A stretch of DNA of 7,097 nucleotides from contig JAKALZ010000069.1 in the NCBI GenBank assembly GCA_021813065.1, forward strand, positions 1 to 7,097, given 5' to 3'. Shown piece by piece: positions 5,966-7,097 of the stretch; the first letter of the stretch is position 1, and every line of letters starts with the position of its first letter. A program made the translations under genes and the position numbers. Origin of the DNA: a bacterium (GTDB lineage Bacteria > Spirochaetota > Spirochaetia > Treponematales > Rectinemataceae). The notes under the pieces were generated by a model. That model did no database searches. It had not been told where the DNA came from and worked only from the letters and a program-made list of their open reading frames with translations.

Positions 5966-6238
5966 GTGGAGTTCGGTACTGGTGCGATCATCGCGATCTG
6001 CTTTTCAGCTCTTCTCATCGGGTTTTCCCGGACCGCTATACCCGGTTTTGGCACGCTTGTGCCGATCGTGCTTGCGCTCGTGATGCCGGTCAAGGAATCG
6101 ACAGGTTTTCTGCTTCCGATTCTCGTGGTGGCAGGCGAACTCGCGGGGATTCTTCTTGTGAAAAAAATTCCCCAAAAAGCGTTCAATACGATCGCGCAGG
6201 CTCTTGCCGCCCTGGCGGGAATAAAACTATTCTTCTGA
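5966..6238 (+). pseudogene. TauE/SafE-family permease remnant with an in-frame internal deletion
   Basis: The 90-residue product begins with the N-terminal signature of TauE/SafE (DUF81) membrane permeases: helix 1 (about 6-20) and GFSRTAIPGFGTLVPIVLAL (19-38), then MPVKESTGFLLP (40-51) and a third helix to about 65. These proteins are thought to move sulfite, sulfonates or related organic anions across the inner membrane. From about residue 66 the sequence KKIPQKAFNTIAQALAALAG and its end IKLFF look like the extreme C-terminus of the same family. Normal members have about 240-260 residues and seven or more helices, so some 150-160 residues from the middle are missing while the frame is kept (break near 6155-6170). 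The GTG start has AAGGA five bases upstream. A functional 4-helix micro-permease is possible but less likely than a deletion product. It is 42 bases upstream of iolB. Confidence 0.72.
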
Positions 6239-6280
6239 AGTCAGCGAGGGTGCGAGCGAAATATATGGAGGCATCGCGGT

Positions 6281-7048
6281 ATGCTTGAGAGTCCAGCATT
6301 CGAGAATGGAAAGAAAATACTCTGTGAGATGGGCGGAAAGAACGCCGACATGCTCATGAACATCTACGTACAGCGCATCGCCATGGGCGAGAAGATCGTG
6401 TTTCTGGAGCCTGAGAACGAGACGGCGATTTTACTGCTCCGGGGCGAGGTCAATTTCAGCTGGGATGCGCGCGGCGAGACAGCCCGCCGCGAATCGCCCT
6501 TCGAGCGCAAGCCATATTGCCTCCATGTTTCCAAGAACACCCGCGCGATCGTCGAGGCGCTGGCCGATAGCGAAATCATGGTGCAGCAGACCGATAACGC
6601 CCGGGAATTCCCCGCGGTGTTCTACACTCCCGAGACCTGCCTCTATCAGGAATTCGGAAAGGGGCAGTGGGGCGGCACGGGCCACCGGATCGTCTCCACC
6701 ATGTTCGACCTCAGCAACGCGCCATATTCCAACATGGTGATGGGCGAAGTATTCAATCAGCCGGGCAAATGGAGTTCGTACCCGCCCCACCACCACCCGC
6801 AACCCGAGCTGTACTACTATCAGTTTGACCGTCCGGAGGGCTTCGGGGCGAGCTTCATCGGCGACAATGTCTTCAAGAGCACTGATGGTTCCTATTCGGC
6901 GATTCCTGGCGGCAACGCGCATCAGCAGGTCGTGGCGCCGGGCTTCACAATGTACTACGTGTGGATGATCCGCCACCTTGACGGCGATCCGTGGGACAAG
7001 ACGCGCATCTACATTCCCGAGTACGAGTGGCTGGCGAAGGTGAACTGA
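6281..7048 (+). CDS. iolB: 5-deoxy-glucuronate isomerase (IolB, KduI/IolB family)
   Basis: The 255-residue protein is a two-cupin IolB, close to the usual ~260-270 length. IolB converts 5-deoxy-D-glucuronate to 2-deoxy-5-keto-D-gluconate in cytoplasmic myo-inositol catabolism. The second cupin carries the diagnostic block GEVFNQPGKWSSYPPHHHPQ (155-174), followed by PELYYYQF (175-182). Metal ligands are expected among His170-His172 and Glu176, with His214 in PGGNAHQQVVAPGF (209-222) as the further histidine. The N-terminal cupin (about 25-110) shows IVFLEPENETAILLLRGEVN (39-58). GGAGG (6267-6271) is 9 bases before the ATG. A KduI-type uronate isomerase is the main alternative, but the WSSYPPH motif and the YIPEYEWL end favour IolB. 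No other inositol gene is recognisable, though a coupled gene starts at its stop codon. Confidence 0.88.
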   Translation: MLESPAFENGKKILCEMGGKNADMLMNIYVQRIAMGEKIVFLEPENETAILLLRGEVNFSWDARGETARRESPFERKPYCLHVSKNTRAIVEALADSEIMVQQTDNAREFPAVFYTPETCLYQEFGKGQWGGTGHRIVSTMFDLSNAPYSNMVMGEVFNQPGKWSSYPPHHHPQPELYYYQFDRPEGFGASFIGDNVFKSTDGSYSAIPGGNAHQQVVAPGFTMYYVWMIRHLDGDPWDKTRIYIPEYEWLAKVN

Positions 7049-7097
7049 TGCTTGGGTTTTTTTCTACCTTCAAAAAAGATAAAACTGTCGTTATGAT
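7048..7097 (+). CDS. Start of an unidentified gene coupled to iolB, cut by the window edge
   Basis: ATG at 7048-7050 overlaps the iolB stop as TGATG and has AAGG (7038-7041) 6 bases upstream. It opens MLGFFSTFKKDKTVVM, 16 full codons, and then leaves the window. Position and overlap suggest co-translation with iolB and perhaps a further inositol-pathway gene. Sixteen residues are too few to identify a family. Confidence 0.45.
   Translation, partial: MLGFFSTFKKDKTVVM

Noticed and set aside
5923..6186. 87-codon minus-strand open frame across the TauE-like gene
   Set aside because: It is antisense to clear TauE/SafE signatures and begins inside them; composition is typical of a shadow frame.
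6431..6976. 181-codon minus-strand open frame antisense to iolB
   Set aside because: It mirrors the iolB reading frame; no ribosome-binding site or domain supports it.
7049..7080. T-rich stretch after iolB as an intrinsic terminator
   Set aside because: No GC-rich stem precedes the T-run, and the stretch lies in an open frame starting at the overlapping TGATG.

Overview
The window carries a carbohydrate-catabolism segment of a bacterium with moderately high GC. No marker gene fixes the taxonomy. The regulator-first LacI / ribose-type binding protein / araBAD layout, together with an IolB and the Cys-rich SAP-domain micro-protein, would fit a free-living anaerobe such as a spirochaete, but that is only a guess. 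The odd length of the window and the mixed content of its left edge suggest a short, possibly metagenomic, contig.

Minus-strand half (positions 5568 down to about 119). A 54-residue two-helix membrane protein (5404-5568) has its own extended -10 promoter inside a perfect inverted repeat. Downstream, a near-consensus sigma-70 promoter (TTGACA-17-TATAGT, 5283-5311) overlapped by an 18-bp LacI-type operator (5267-5284) drives a compact polycistron. Its order is a LacI-family regulator (4150-5244), the N-terminal stump of a periplasmic sugar-binding protein (from 4147), ribulokinase araB (2176-3882), L-arabinose isomerase araA (683-2179) and L-ribulose-5-phosphate 4-epimerase araD (from 610). AraA, AraB and AraD would convert L-arabinose via L-ribulose and L-ribulose-5-phosphate to D-xylulose-5-phosphate. 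The regulator is thus the first gene of the operon it probably controls.

Left edge (1 to about 135). The plus strand encodes a piece of a NuoF/HoxF-type NADH-binding flavoprotein subunit. It runs head-on into the truncated araD, with a short stretch readable as either gene. This is a rearrangement breakpoint or an assembly chimera.

Plus-strand half (5712-7097). It holds a 59-residue SAP-like protein with four cysteines (5712-5891), then a promoter (5906-5933), a 90-residue internally deleted TauE/SafE permease (5966-6238), an apparently complete IolB (5-deoxy-glucuronate isomerase of myo-inositol catabolism, 6281-7048), and the first 16 codons of a coupled gene at the right edge.

The most striking feature is not a new system. 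Three genes are broken (araD, the binding protein and the TauE-type permease) while the intact genes between them are full length. All gaps without a gene are under 150 bases. No tRNA, rRNA, CRISPR array or insertion sequence was seen.
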